A stretch of 64,000 nucleotides of DNA from Varanus komodoensis (lineage: Eukaryota; Chordata; Lepidosauria; Squamata; Varanidae): positions 2,134,419 to 2,198,418 of the forward strand of contig NW_025336599.1 in the NCBI RefSeq assembly GCF_004798865.1, given 5' to 3'. A model generated the notes under the pieces. The model was not told the origin of the DNA and did not search any database. It was given only the letters and a program-made list of their open reading frames with translations. Each line of letters opens with the position of its first letter. Position 1 is the first letter of the stretch. Made by a program: the position numbers and the translations under genes. Below, in pieces: positions 46,659 through 57,339 of the stretch.

Positions 46659-47635
46659 CTGAAAAAAACAGCTAAGGTTCAGGCTGCCATGTTTGCTAGA
46701 GTAATACAGAGAGTAAACCAAGGAGACTGGAAAGAGAAATGTCACCGATATTCGTACATGCGGTTGACACAACTTATTTGGGTATTCACTTCTCTCTCAG
46801 GGAGCTGCAACAATCGCCCTTCCCTTGCCCGCTGTCCCCAGGTTGCCACGACATGGGAAGCAAGTGGGAGTCTTGAGGGTCCTGTGATATTTCTTTATAT
46901 CGTAGGAGATGGTTGTGGACTGGCCATACCTTGTTTCATATATGGAAGGGAAAACAAGCAAAACAGCGGACCATTATTTGTGCCCCCAGGTGGAAATACA
47001 TATTTTCCCCTCTGGGTGCCTCCACCACACCAGCCGTAGAACTCTCTGCATCTCGAGGACTGACTTTTCCTTTGTCCCTCATCTTGGGGTAACTGTCATC
47101 CTGCCGACTTGTGTTGTGTGCTGTAATTTACTCAAAATAGTCCTACCAACTTGTCCTTCTAGGACATTTTCGCAAACTGCCAAGTCTAAAATTTCAGCCT
47201 CCTGCCTTTCATGTTCTTTCATGCCCATGCACCAAAACATACCTCGAGGCTTAAATGCAACATGTATAAGAATAGTTCCATGGGGTACTTTTACATCTCC
47301 CCAAACTAGGCCCCAAAGAGAACAAACAAACAAACAAGAAGATTCAATATAGGTCATCTTGGTATTTTTTGAAAGCCAGGATTCTAAATCTACCATGGGA
47401 AAACTTTTCTGTGCTTCCTTTTTTAAAGTCAGTAGGTCAAATTATTGTTATGCAGAGAGGAAGCAATATGGCAAGTATTGTTATGCAGATGTTCTTGTTA
47501 TGCATAGTCTCAGGAAGGATTAAACCTTAAATTACCTGTACTTGCCAAGAGCTGAAAGCCACTTTTATGTTGATTGAATCCTCAGGGGGAAACTCATGCA
47601 GAGCAAAGGCCATTCGCATGCAGCTTTATTCATTC
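46659..47635. other. Single-copy stretch
   Basis: Frames of 105-147 codons overlap on both strands near 46656-47396 without domains. A short (CAAA)n lies near 47318-47336. Nothing else is seen. Confidence 0.4.
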
Positions 47636-47710
47636 GTTTATTTATTTTTGCATTTATATGCTGTCCCTCTACTCCTAATGGAGTCTCTGGGCGGCTTACA
47701 AGGATTTCCT
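47636..47710 (-). mobile_element. LINE/SINE 3' tail fragment
   Basis: TTTATTTATTTTTGCATTTA, then TGCTGTCCCTCTACTCC, then CTGGGCGGCTTACAAGG is a reverse-oriented tail of the L2/SINE type (CTTGTAAGCCGCCCAGAG on the minus strand). Too short to name. Confidence 0.45.
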
Positions 47711-47939
47711 TGTCTCCCAGGTGCAAAAATGCTCCCAATCAAAAATGCTCCCAGATGCATCAGGTGCTAGTTTGCTCGTTTGTTCATGTGTTATGAAGTT
47801 GGATCGTGCTGCACTGGCCCTGCGATGCAACTTTCCATAAAATGACACGTCTTGAATGACACTGTTCAATATTTTACAGAAGAAAAATGTTAATAGGAAA
47901 GATAAGGTTATACACATGAATGGATGTATGTACCACACA

Positions 47940-48215
47940 GAAGAATGTGAAATCTGAGGCTGTCACACTTCAGACACATCATGAGAAGCGAGACTCAGGG
48001 AAGAAGACAATCATGCCAGGGAAATTTGAAGGCAGAAGATGAAAAGGAAGGTCAAATATGAGATGGGCTGAATCCATCAAGGAAGCCCCAGCCTCAAACT
48101 TGGAAGAGCTGAGCAGGCCTGTCAAGGAGAGGACATCTTGGAGGGCTTTCATTCACAGGGGTGCATAAGTTGGGGAGGTTTGGCAGCACACAACAACAAC
48201 AATCCTATTTCATCC
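47940..48215 (+). mobile_element. BovB (RTE) LINE 3' end
   Basis: It encodes a HIMRSETQGRR-like peptide near 47975, equivalent to FGHLLRRRDSLEKT in the copy at 22085. GGCAGAAGATGAAAAGGAAG, CTTGGAGGGCTTTCATTCAC and GGCAGCACACAACAACAAC follow, the last being the BovB tail (CAA)n. Decayed, 5'-truncated. Confidence 0.78.
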
Positions 48216-48939
48216 AGTTCCCTTATCCAAGCAGTCTTTGGCCCAGCTCTCTCAACTGGTGCACCAGTACAAGCAGCTCTCTTCATTGCCTCTAGGGCTT
48301 CTTTCTGTCTCTCCTGCTTTCTCCTCTTCCTCTGTCTCTCTGCCTGTCAATTATGTCTTCTAAAATTATTCTTCTCTCCCAGCTCCAACAAATCAGAAGA
48401 GTAGTTTCGTGATTCTATTTTCTGAATTTAAGCTCTGTCCTTCTTTTGAACTTTATAATCTCTTGACTTCCCAAGCAAACTTCTTGACCTCTGAATTCTA
48501 ACAAATCTTTTGACCTCTTAATGATTAAACTTGTGACTGATGAATACACTTACAGTAATAATATTACCCAGTCATATCCTAAACCGAATTAAATACCAAA
48601 AAAATGGAGGCCAGTCCTGATTCACTGTGCAGTGCTGATCCCACAGTTTGTCACTAGATGTTGCTCTCTTCAGCTTCTCTTCTGCCTTAGGAGGTCCAGT
48701 GCTGTGTTATGACACATAATACGGTACCAAACCATTTATAATACCATAAAGGTTGCTGCCGTACAAAAACTAAAAAATAAGCAAGAAAGGGTTCAAAGAA
48801 CTCAGAGCTGGTTTTGCTCCAGCATATATAGCCAAGCACAGAAAAAATTGCTACACACATTAATTGTGCTTAGTTTACCACTGGGTCACAGTGATGTGGA
48901 AAACAAAACCAAAAGGAAGCATGTTGGGCACATTCGAGG
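48216..48939. other. Single-copy stretch
   Basis: Nothing recognised between the BovB tail and the CR1 end. Confidence 0.45.
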
Positions 48940-50016
48940 GAACATAGAAACAGAGCAAGTCAGAAGGGGTCTCCTGGGCCATATAGTCTGACCTCCGGCA
49001 CCAGCCGGCTCTGCTCACAACATGCCCACCATGTGGACGTCCAGCCTATCCTTGAACACTTGCACCGATGGGGCCTCAACGACCTCTCATGGAAGCCCAT
49101 TCCACACCCTCGGGGTCCTGACTGTCAGGAAGTGCTTCCTGGCCTCCAAATGGAACCTGGGTTCCCTGAGCTTTGCTCCGTTGGAGCGTGTCCTGCTTCC
49201 TCTGCAGGGGAGAACAGGTCTCTACCCACCTCCACGTAACACCTCTCACATACCTGTATGTCGCCAACAGATCCCCTCTGAGTTTCCTCTTCTCCAGGCT
49301 GAAGAGACCCAGTTCCCTCAGTCTCGCCTCATACAGCATCCCCTGCAAACCGGCCACCACCCTTGTGGCCCTACGCTGCACTGACTCTAACCTGGCTATA
49401 TCCTTTCTGTAATGAGGGGCCCAAAACTGAACACAATACTCCAGTTGCAGGTGCACCAGAGTCGTGTAGAGCGGTAGTAATACCTCTCTTGATCTGGAAG
49501 CCACACTTCTATTATGCAACCAAGGGTGGCGTTTGCCCTCTTGACCCTTGACTCTTATCACTCTGCTGACATGTTTAGCCTGCAGTCAACCAGTACCCCG
49601 AGGTCCCTTTCACACTGCTGATCTCGAGCCACTTGTCACCTAACCTGTACTCATGACACCCATTCCTATGCCCCAAGTGCAAGACCTTGCACTTATCCAC
49701 ATTGAACGCCATCCTGTTGTCTCCTGCCCACTTCCATAGTCTGTCCAGATCCTTTTGGATCTGGAGTGCCTGCTCATCAGTTGTGGCCACTGCTCCAGTT
49801 TTAGTGTCGTCTGTGAATTTGATCAGCAGACTGTTCACCCCTTCTTCCGTGTCATTGATGAAAAGATTTAACAGGATCAGCCCCAGGACAGAGCCCTGGG
49901 AGACCCCGCTTGTCACTGCCCACCATCCCGATGATTCCCCGCTAATGGTTACCTTCTGCTTTCAGTCAGCCATGCCTTAATCCACCGGACAGTGCTTTGG
50001 TGTATCCCAAAACTCC

Positions 50017-50247
50017 TCAGTTTCTCCACCAGGATATCATGGGGCACTTTGTCAAAGGCCTTGCTGAAATCCAGGTATACCACATCCACTGCATCCCCTC
50101 CATCTAGCCATCTCAAAACCTTGTCATAGAATTCCACAAGGTTTGTCTGGCAGGACCTGTTTTTGTGGAAGCCATGTTGTGTGGCTGTCAGCCTCCCTTC
50201 CTTATCTAGCATCACTAGATCTCTCTCTATTATGAGCCTTTCCATTG
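50017..50247. repeat. 231-bp direct duplication, left copy
   Basis: Base-for-base identical to 50351-50581 (offset 334). It lies directly against the left edge of the N gap. Most likely the same sequence placed twice from two overlapping contig ends. Confidence 0.93.
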
Positions 50248-50347
50248 NNNNNNNNNNNNNNNNNNNNNNNNNNNNNNNNNNNNNNNNNNNNNNNNNNNNN
50301 NNNNNNNNNNNNNNNNNNNNNNNNNNNNNNNNNNNNNNNNNNNNNNN
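50248..50347. other. Assembly gap, exactly 100 N, inside the CR1
   Basis: A placeholder gap within reverse transcriptase. Both flanks carry the same 231 bases, so the gap may have zero or negative true length. Confidence 0.97.
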
Positions 50348-50350
50348 TCT

Positions 50351-50581
50351 TCAGTTTCTCCACCAGGATATCATGGGGCACTTTGTCAAAGGCCTTGCTG
50401 AAATCCAGGTATACCACATCCACTGCATCCCCTCCATCTAGCCATCTCAAAACCTTGTCATAGAATTCCACAAGGTTTGTCTGGCAGGACCTGTTTTTGT
50501 GGAAGCCATGTTGTGTGGCTGTCAGCCTCCCTTCCTTATCTAGCATCACTAGATCTCTCTCTATTATGAGCCTTTCCATTG
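50351..50581. repeat. 231-bp direct duplication, right copy
   Basis: Identical to 50017-50247. It starts three bases from the right edge of the gap and continues colinearly into the rest of the CR1. Confidence 0.93.
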
Positions 50582-52144
50582 TTTTTCCTACAATGGACGT
50601 AAGGCTAACCGATCTATAATTCCCCATGTTCTTTCTACTAACCATTTTGAAAATTGGGACCACTGATGCCACTCTCCAGTCCTCTGGAACTTCACCTGTT
50701 CTCCATGAGGTCTCAAAAATGGAGGCCAGCAGGTGTGAGAGAACCCCTGCCAACTCTCTAAGTACTCTCGGGTGTAACCCGTCAGGGCCTGGTGCCTTTG
50801 TAATGTCCAATGCCCTGAGGAGCCCGTCGACTTCAAGGGGGGGGGTGACTCTAATCTGTGCCCCTAATTTAATCTACATGCAGAAAGAAGCCCTTTTTGT
50901 TGCTCTTGATATTCTTGGCAAGTCTCAGCTCGTACTCAGACTTAGCCTTGCGAAGAATCCTTCTGCAATGGGCCTCCTCCTCCTGGTATACCCTTTTGTC
51001 TATTTCTTCCAGTACCCATTTCCTACGGAGGTTCCTCTTTCATCTAATCCCTCTAACCACCTCCTTTCGCATCCATGGCGGCACCCTCCTCCGCCTCCCC
51101 ACCTTACTGACTAGAGGTATCGTCAAGGCTTGCACCTCCAAAACCTCCCTTTTGAGTGCTATCCACCCCTCCTCAACTTGCTTAACTTCCAGTAACCTAT
51201 CCCAGGAGACTTTCCCCAGTCTGGCCTTCAGTTGGCCAAGGTTGGCCCTCTTGAAGTCCCAGCTTCTAGTGCTCGACCTGCTGTACGTCCCCAGTCCCCT
51301 GATCTCAAAGCAAAGGATGGAGTGATCACTCGCATCCAGAGCTCCCCTAATCTGTACTTCATCTATCAGCTCCTCCCTATTGGTCAAGACCAAGTCAAGG
51401 ATGTTTCCCCCCCTAGTCCCCTCTCTGACCCTCTGTGTAAAAACCCTCCCTCTATAGCTTCTAGGAAGCAATGTGACCTGGCTGTCACCGCCGAGTGAGT
51501 CTCCCAAGTAATATCCAGGCTATTGGAATCTCCCATAATTACTGTGTCTCTCCCCCGAGATATCCTTAGAATCTGGCCTGTCAGGACATCATCCAGGGTC
51601 TCAAGTTGACCTGGAGGGTGATAACATACCCCCACTGTCAGGTCTCTTTCCCTGTCAAAACCCCTAAGTTTCACCCAGACTGCCTCTACCGAATCCCCAT
51701 CTGTGCTGCATCCTATCTCACTGCATCCTGTCCCTTCCCTGACGTATAAAGCCACGCCCCCACCTCTCTTTCCCTTCCTGTCCTTTCTAAAAAGGTGATA
51801 CCCTTCTGTGTTCACATTCCAGACTTGTCTTTCATCCCACCAAGTTTCTGTGATTCCCTCCAGATCATACCCTCCTATTCCCGGGAGAGCTTCAAGCTCT
51901 TCCTGCTTGTTACCCATGCTCCTAGCATTGGTGTACGTGCACCTCAACCCCTTCCCTCCGCTTCCTTTCCTTGGAGTTCCCAGCCTCCTCCTTCCTCCCA
52001 TCCTCCCTGATACCTGGCCCCTCTCTGTAGGAGTCCTGTCAGTCCCTGCAGTATCTCTAAAACTCTGCTCCCAGAGCCCTGATCCTCCCCCCACGCTTGT
52101 CCAGTGCAGACATGTTACTGGGGGGCCTGAACCCTCCCCCCGGC

Positions 52145-53133
52145 TCAGTTTAAAGTCTTCCGGACGAAGCTCGCTAGAGCATCTCCAAAGGACCTTTTCC
52201 CCATCCTCGTGAGGTGTAACCTGTCCCTTGCCAGACATCCATTGGCAAGAAAATGAATGCCGTGGTCGAGGAACCTGAAGCATTCCTTCTGGCACCACAC
52301 CCTAAGCCAGTCGTTCACCTCGGAGGCCCTCCTGTCCCTTCCTGGCCCAAATCCCCGGACCGGTAAGATCGATGAGAAGGCCACTTGAGCCCTTAGCTCC
52401 CTGAGTTTCTTCCACAAGGCCTCAAAGTCCTTTGTGGTCCCAACCACACCCTGCCTGGCCACATCGTTTGTGCCCACATGGATCACCAGGAGTGGCTGGT
52501 GACCCCCAGAGGGAACAGGACGCTCCACTCTGTCCTTCACATGCCGGATGCGTGCGCCTGGCAGGCAGAAAAACCTCCCTTGTTTCCAGGTTGGGGCGGC
52601 ACACTGCCGCCTCAGTGCCCCTCAGCAGGGAGTCCCCAACAACAATCACCCGCCACCATACCTTCCCGGTGCTGGTGGGCGGCCGTGCCCTGGCCCTCGC
52701 CTCTCCTGCAGCAGCCCCCTTGCCACCTGACCTCCCAGGCTGGGGGTCCTGCTGGTCCCCCGAGGCCTCTTCAGCCCCAGCTTCCCCAAGTGGAGAGAAC
52801 CTGTTTCCCAGCTCCAGATTGGTGCCAGGAGAAGGAGGAGGCTGTGCTGGCTTCCCCCTCCTGCAGGTGACATACCTCCATGTCTCCACAGCTGCTCCTC
52901 CCGTGGCCTCTCCCTCAACCCTCTGTCCAGAGGGGGGCTGCTCTGGGGGGGTTGGCCTGGAGAGCTCTCTCGGCCCTCAGGCCCCTCACCTCCTCCTCTA
53001 GCAGGGTCACCATCTTGCACCGAGGGCAAATGTAGCCCTGCCTCTCCTGGGGGAGAAGGGCGAACATGTCGCAGCTCTCGCAGCGCACAGCAACACCTGG
53101 GACTCCCGCCAAGGCCATCCCCTGGTCTGCCAT
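52145..53133 (-). pseudogene. CR1 ORF1: zinc motif plus SGNH-type esterase, frame-broken
   Basis: ORF1 protein of CR1, expected to be an RNA-binding/esterase chaperone for the element. It begins at the ATG at 53133. Residues 18-39 form C-x2-C-x14-C-x2-C (CESC...CPRC), like the PHD-type zinc motif of CR1 ORF1, followed by a short coiled-coil-like EEEVRGLRAE stretch. After frame changes the esterase is recognisable: block I VVGDSLLRG (near 52640), GTND in IHVGTNDVARQG (near 52465), and the catalytic DRLHLT (near 52225). All three catalytic blocks (S, GTND, D-x-x-H) are present. The reading frame changes near 52900 and again near 52545-52590, so no single protein is encoded. Confidence 0.85.
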
Positions 53134-53397
53134 CGGTATCCCTTCCGAGACCTTACCTTGGTCCCCCGCCTTGTTTGTCCTGCAGTTCCTCCCACTCGCC
53201 CAGTTCTCCTAGACAAAAACCCACTTGCACACACACACATGGATAAAATAAACTTAAATTGGAAGAAAAACAAAGCAAAGCACAGCACAGCACAAACAAA
53301 TCAAACAAACAATCAAACCTCTGTGTCCCAGGGAAGGGAGTCTCCGGGCAGCCCGGGCCGCAGTCAAGGGATGCAGACAAGGGACGACGCCTTCTCA

Positions 53398-53815
53398 GTC
53401 CCTCCGGCCGGTGGCCCCGCCCCCTGCTCCCTCCTGGCTCCTCCCACCTCCCTGGCCCTGCCCCCTTCCTCTCCGCTGCTCCTGGCCCTCTGCTCCCCTG
53501 CCCAGCTCCTGCCTCGCCTTCGCCAGTCCCCTGGCCACTCAGCCCTCTCCCCCAGCCTCTGCCTGTGCTGCTCTGCCAAGAGGCCAGAGCCAAAAGGGCT
53601 GGCAGTGGCTGAGCGCGGCCTTATCAGCCCCTCCTGCCGGTGGCCCCGCCCCCTGCTCCCTCCTGGCCCCTCCCACCTCTCTGGCCCCGCCCCTTCCTTT
53701 CCGCTGCTCCTGGCCCTCTGCTCCCCCGGCCAGCTCCTGCCTTGCCTTCGCCAGTCCCCTGGCCACTCCCCCCTCCCCCCCCCCCTCCCCCTCTGCCCCT
53801 CCAAAAAGGCGAAAG
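53398..53815 (-). repeat. CR1 5' UTR: two GC-rich monomers, 229-bp period
   Basis: GTGGCCCCGCCCCCTGCTCC at 53411 recurs at 53640, and similarity continues for about 150 bases (CCGCTGCTCCTGGCCCTCTG, CTTCGCCAGTCCCCTGGCC). Both units end in a CCAAA-type border, the outer one at the element's 5' end. Repeated 5' UTR monomers are a known promoter layout in some LINEs; here a promoter role is inference. A poly-A tract at 53819-53837 borders the element. Confidence 0.8.
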
Positions 53816-53818
53816 CCA

Positions 53819-54119
53819 AAAAAAAAAAAAAAAAAATAGCGTTAAATTCGATTGAAAGGAATGGGGCTTGAGCTGGTCACAATCAATTGATGTCATCCTT
53901 TCATGTATCTATTGTGTATCTTTTTGTAATTGTGCATCTACAGTGTACACAGAAAACACAAGTGTGGCATGTACAGCGGAATTTCCATGATAAAGGTGGA
54001 CAGTTGTCCCTGTGTGTTGATGTTCCCAGGCAAGTACTTAGAAAACATGTACATCTGCTTACCTTTCAAATGGTATTACTTAGTAGTAGGGAAGGCAGAA
54101 TATGTACATGCATGTATGT
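53819..54119. other. Single-copy stretch
   Basis: Begins with a poly-A tract next to the CR1 5' end. Nothing else is recognised. Confidence 0.45.
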
Positions 54120-54283
54120 ATGTTTAAATTTATAAGCCATGCCTATGTGGGATCTCTGGGTGGTGTACAGTTCTATTATAAAACCAATGATAGATAAACT
54201 CCATAAAATAATATGATATAGGCATATTCGTAGATTCAACTAAAGATTCTACAGGTATACTAGCATAAAATCATCAGTTAATT
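54120..54283 (-). mobile_element. L2-like LINE 3' UTR fragment
   Basis: TTTAAATTTATAAGCCATGC, then GGGATCTCTGGGTGGTGTAC, then AG resembles the reversed L2 end at 62905-62975 (CTATACCATCC...ATCTCAGGACGGTTTAC). Confidence 0.5.
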
Positions 54284-54325
54284 TTCACACACACACACAC
54301 ACACACACAATCAATCAATCAATAG
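54284..54325. repeat. (CA)n then (AATC)n compound microsatellite
   Basis: About thirteen CA units run into four AATC units. Confidence 0.88.
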
Positions 54326-55899
54326 CAATCAATTAAAATATCTGGAAAATAGATTAGTCTTCCTCTGCTGCCAAAATGCCTACCGGTAGAGGCACCAGGT
54401 GAACTTCTTTGGGAAGCCTATTCTGGAGATGGGGGGCAGGGGGGAAAATATATTATTACATTGTCATAGTGCAGAACAGCCTAAGCCCCAGTCTGCCCCA
54501 TGGGATTCACTTCTATGAGGATACGCAGGGTATGCTACCTTGGTCAGAAGTAAGGATGCGTGAAGAATCCTCTTTGAGTGGAAAATCCACCAGACTCCCT
54601 GGATCTTTGTGGCCCGGGCCCTGATCTGCTTTGCAGCGGTCCAGCGTCCAAGTTCCTGATGAGTCAGCCCAGGGTTCACATGGGACATTCCAGCCATTAA
54701 GCAAGCAGTGTGCCAGCATGCCAGCATGCCAGCTCACCATGCCCCTTTCCCCCTGAGGGTCTGCAAATGGTCGTGGACCTCCCAGGCTTGACTTTCTTCC
54801 CTAGAGAGGGACAAGAGCTGGAAGAGCTCCAGCCAGCAGGTGTGAACTGAGTTCTGGAGAGGCTGGGAGCATCTCTATTCAGAACAAATTTTGCTGGATT
54901 GTGCGCAATGGCTCCTGAACTACCTGTATAGTCAGATGAATGAGCTAAACTTGGGCAGGTAGGAAGACACATTAATGACAGATGGATTAATCTATAGGGG
55001 AACTGGGGAGGATGCAGGCTATAGCAAGATTCACCTCCATGCATGGAAGATGCTCAGCACTTTGCATTGCCAGCAGCCAGTGACAAATGAGGTCAAAGAC
55101 AAAGCAGTATCTCCTACTATCCCCCCTCCTTATCCCCCCTCTTCCTGGAGCAAATATCTTATTTATTAGCTGCAACTCTAATTGTTCTGCAAAGGCTGAA
55201 CAATGCACGAAAGCCAGGTAGTGGTTTGGAATATAAATAAACACTCTATGACAGTTTCTAAATAAATAATGCCATTAATCCAGACGACGTTTGCTCCTCT
55301 CTTCCTCCCTCACTCCCCCACCCCACTCCAGTTTTATTTGTTGAAAGGAGTTTGGAACAGTATTGTGTTTATTTGTTTTTATTCTTGGAATAATGTCACC
55401 ATGGCAACCTGCTTTTCCCTCCCCCCCCGCAATAGGTGGTAGCTACAAAGTTAGTCCAAGGGGGGTGCATGCTTGTGGGAAAGGGCCGAGGCATTCGTGA
55501 AGTCAAGAGGCTGCGAAGGGACGAGGCTGTCCTGAGTATCCCCTGAACAAGAGGGGCAGCGTCCAGGAGGGGAGAGGGAGAACTGCAGGGGAGAAGCAGG
55601 GACTGATATGACTCAATTCTGCCATCGTGATTAAGTTGCCTCATTTTTGTCATTGTTTTACTGTGACAGTTTTGGGAAAGCAAGGATGTGGGAGTAACCA
55701 TGGAAACTAAAACTCAACAAGTTGAGCCCCCCCCCCCTTATGCCTGAGAGTTTTGAGAAGCGATTCAGTGGATGGGATGCAAACTAGGAATGTGCAGCTT
55801 TTGTTGGACCCACTGCAATGATCCATGACTCTTGCAGCATCTTCAGTCTGTCACCCACTCCTTCCTTTGGGAAGAAGCCCCCAAGCAGGACAGGCGTGT
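54326..55899. other. Single-copy stretch, candidate conserved block at 55060-55280
   Basis: 55060-55280 is repeat-free and AT-rich (GAATATAAATAAACACTC, AATAATGCCATTAATCC). Poly-C runs lie near 55420 and 55728. No gene is seen. Confidence 0.4.
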
Positions 55900-56110
55900 G
55901 GTGGCGCCTCCCGCTCGTGTTGCCCAGCAACAGACCTGCAGGCGTCTTGCTTCTCTTGCTGCAGCAGCAGACAGGCACCACCGTGCTGAGAGGCCTCCAT
56001 CCTCCACGAGTTTGCCCATCCCCTTTAAAGCCCATCAGTGGAAGTAGCCACCACGGCAGCTTGTGGTAGGAAACCCATCGCTCCCCTACCGTACTGGTGG
56101 CCCATGGAAA
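55900..56110 (-). mobile_element. CR1/L3-like LINE 3' fragment
   Basis: TTTGCCCATCCCCTTTAAAG, then CCCATCAGTGGAAGTAGCC, then ACCACGGCAGCTTGTGG is the reverse complement of the same LINE region as at 6396 and 40150 (CCACAGGA...GGTGGCCA...CTTTAAAAG). The 5' part of the interval is less certain. Confidence 0.45.
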
Positions 56111-57227
56111 CTTAAAATGAATGAGCTGCTTTCTTTCCTTAGCCATCCTGGTCTATTCTTAGGCATGCTTTTTATGGCTTTGTTTTGTAAACTTTATTTC
56201 AAACCAAATAAAATTATATGGGAAAGCACAACACTGCCGACCCCTAGCATGTAGCTGGGGCCATGGAGCTATAGATCCAAATTGAGCCCCAGTTCCTCCT
56301 TAGGGCCCTGTTCTAGACGGTTTGTTGGATTGCAGTACCCTCCATGGCCGTGATGAGGGGGTTGCTGCAGCAGATTAGAGGGCACTGAAGCAGCACAGAT
56401 GCTCCGCCTCTGAGCTCCTGCGGGGGCACAAAACGTAAGGCAACTGGCCTGTGCTAGCAGACCTCCCCGTTCATCCCCTGGCGGCTTCCAGGGCCTTCCT
56501 TTGTGAAATGGTACTTGCTCTCAGTGACCCCAGTTCTTGGAGAGGAAAGACCCTGCTGTCTGGACCGCCAAGCCCAGTCAAAGAAACATATCTTTGCATC
56601 ACGTGGGCCCTAATTTCCCATCAACAGTGCCTAAGCAGCCCAGCCTGTTGCGTCGGCTTGCCCGAGGCACTGGCAGACTTCTCCTTGCTATGATTCTGAC
56701 GCCGCTTTCTAGCTCAGTCTACGGATGCCGGGACACCTGAGATGCTCTTGGCCTTCCCTTGGCATGGCGCTTGCTTGGCCAGCAGAGTGTGACCCGGGCC
56801 TAGGCCCCGGTCGGAGAGACCACTCCCCACCACAAAGCCACCTTCAAGGAGCACCCCTCCCTGTGGTGCTCTTCCCGAGCAGCCAGCTCCCCACGGGCAG
56901 CAGCATCTGCAGAAACAGCGAGTCTTGATGTTCTCGCAGTGCTGTGAGGTGTCCTCACTCCGGGGCCCTGCAGAAATGCTGCAGAGGTGCCTGCCTCTCC
57001 ACCACTGCCGCCTGCCACCCCATAAGCTCAGGCCAGGGACATAGGACTGAATGCAAAAGGAAACCACTGCCTCTCCTACAAAAAACGTTTGTGCATCCCC
57101 AAACTTGTAGCTATATTTGAAAAAAGTGGGATCATTTTTGCCTGTGCTTTTTGAAAATGCATATTCACTTGTTAAAGCTTTTCCACACTTCATTTGTTTA
57201 TTCTCACACATGAGAGACATTCCAAAA
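56111..57227. other. Single-copy stretch
   Basis: A 184-codon minus-strand frame (56714-57268) has no recognisable domain and partly enters the adjoining CR1. Nothing supports a gene. Confidence 0.4.
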
Positions 57228-57332
57228 GAACCTGGACAGCTGCCTGAGTGTAAATGGGTGTCCTGCACCAGCAGGGGGTGGACCCAATGGCCTTCATGGC
57301 CCCTTCCAACTCGACTCTTCTATGATTCTGTG
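57228..57332 (+). mobile_element. CR1 LINE 3' terminus
   Basis: CCTGGACAGCTGCCTGAGTG, GGTGTCCTGCACCAGC, CCAATGGCCTTCATGGCC, then CTTCCAACTCGACTCTTC and ATGATTCTGTG. Same subfamily as the ends at 10076 and 17408. Only the last 105 bases are present. Confidence 0.85.
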
Positions 57333-57339
57333 ACTTTTA

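Larger units (their letters stand above)
49076..52298 (-). pseudogene. CR1 ORF2: endonuclease and reverse transcriptase, frame-broken
   Basis: The ORF2 polyprotein that nicks target DNA and copies the RNA. The APE-type endonuclease begins with TNARSMGNKQEEL (near 52000), then ITETWWDE with the catalytic Glu, GGGVALYVREG (near 51750), VIMGDSN (usual GDFN) and DASDHS (near 51320). Reverse transcriptase blocks are KAPGPDGLHPR (near 50795), YLDFSKAFDKVPHD (in both gap-flanking copies), SQGSVLGLILLNLFIND (near 49895) and the active site FTDD at 49806-49817 (family norm FADD). The C-terminal [16 protein letters not shown] is near 49440. Frame changes lie near 51400-51500, around 50800-51040, in the gap region and near 49570. 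Confidence 0.88.
48940..53818 (-). mobile_element. Near full-length CR1 LINE
   Basis: About 4.9 kb, reverse orientation. Order on the minus strand: repeated GC-rich 5' UTR (53818-53134), ORF1 (53133-52145), ORF2 endonuclease (about 52030-51250), reverse transcriptase (about 50830-49570), C-terminal domain, 3' UTR, and terminus GACCCCTTCTGAC followed by TTTCTATGTTCCC at 48940. ORF1 and ORF2 hold only a handful of frame changes, so it is much younger than the CR1 at 14810. The 100-N gap at 50248-50347 and its flanking duplication lie in the reverse transcriptase. Not functional as assembled; the FADD box reads FTDD. Confidence 0.93.

Noticed and set aside
53411-53800. CpG island promoter of a host gene
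   Set aside because: The GC-rich sequence is the 5' UTR of the CR1 with its internal 229-bp repeat; no host transcript start is indicated.
52432-53871. Long plus-strand frames (up to 237 codons, Pro/Ser/Leu-rich)
   Set aside because: They are antisense shadows of the GC-rich CR1 5' UTR and ORF1.
56714-57268. 184-codon minus-strand frame
   Set aside because: No domain, and its first codons lie in the CR1 3' terminus at 57228.
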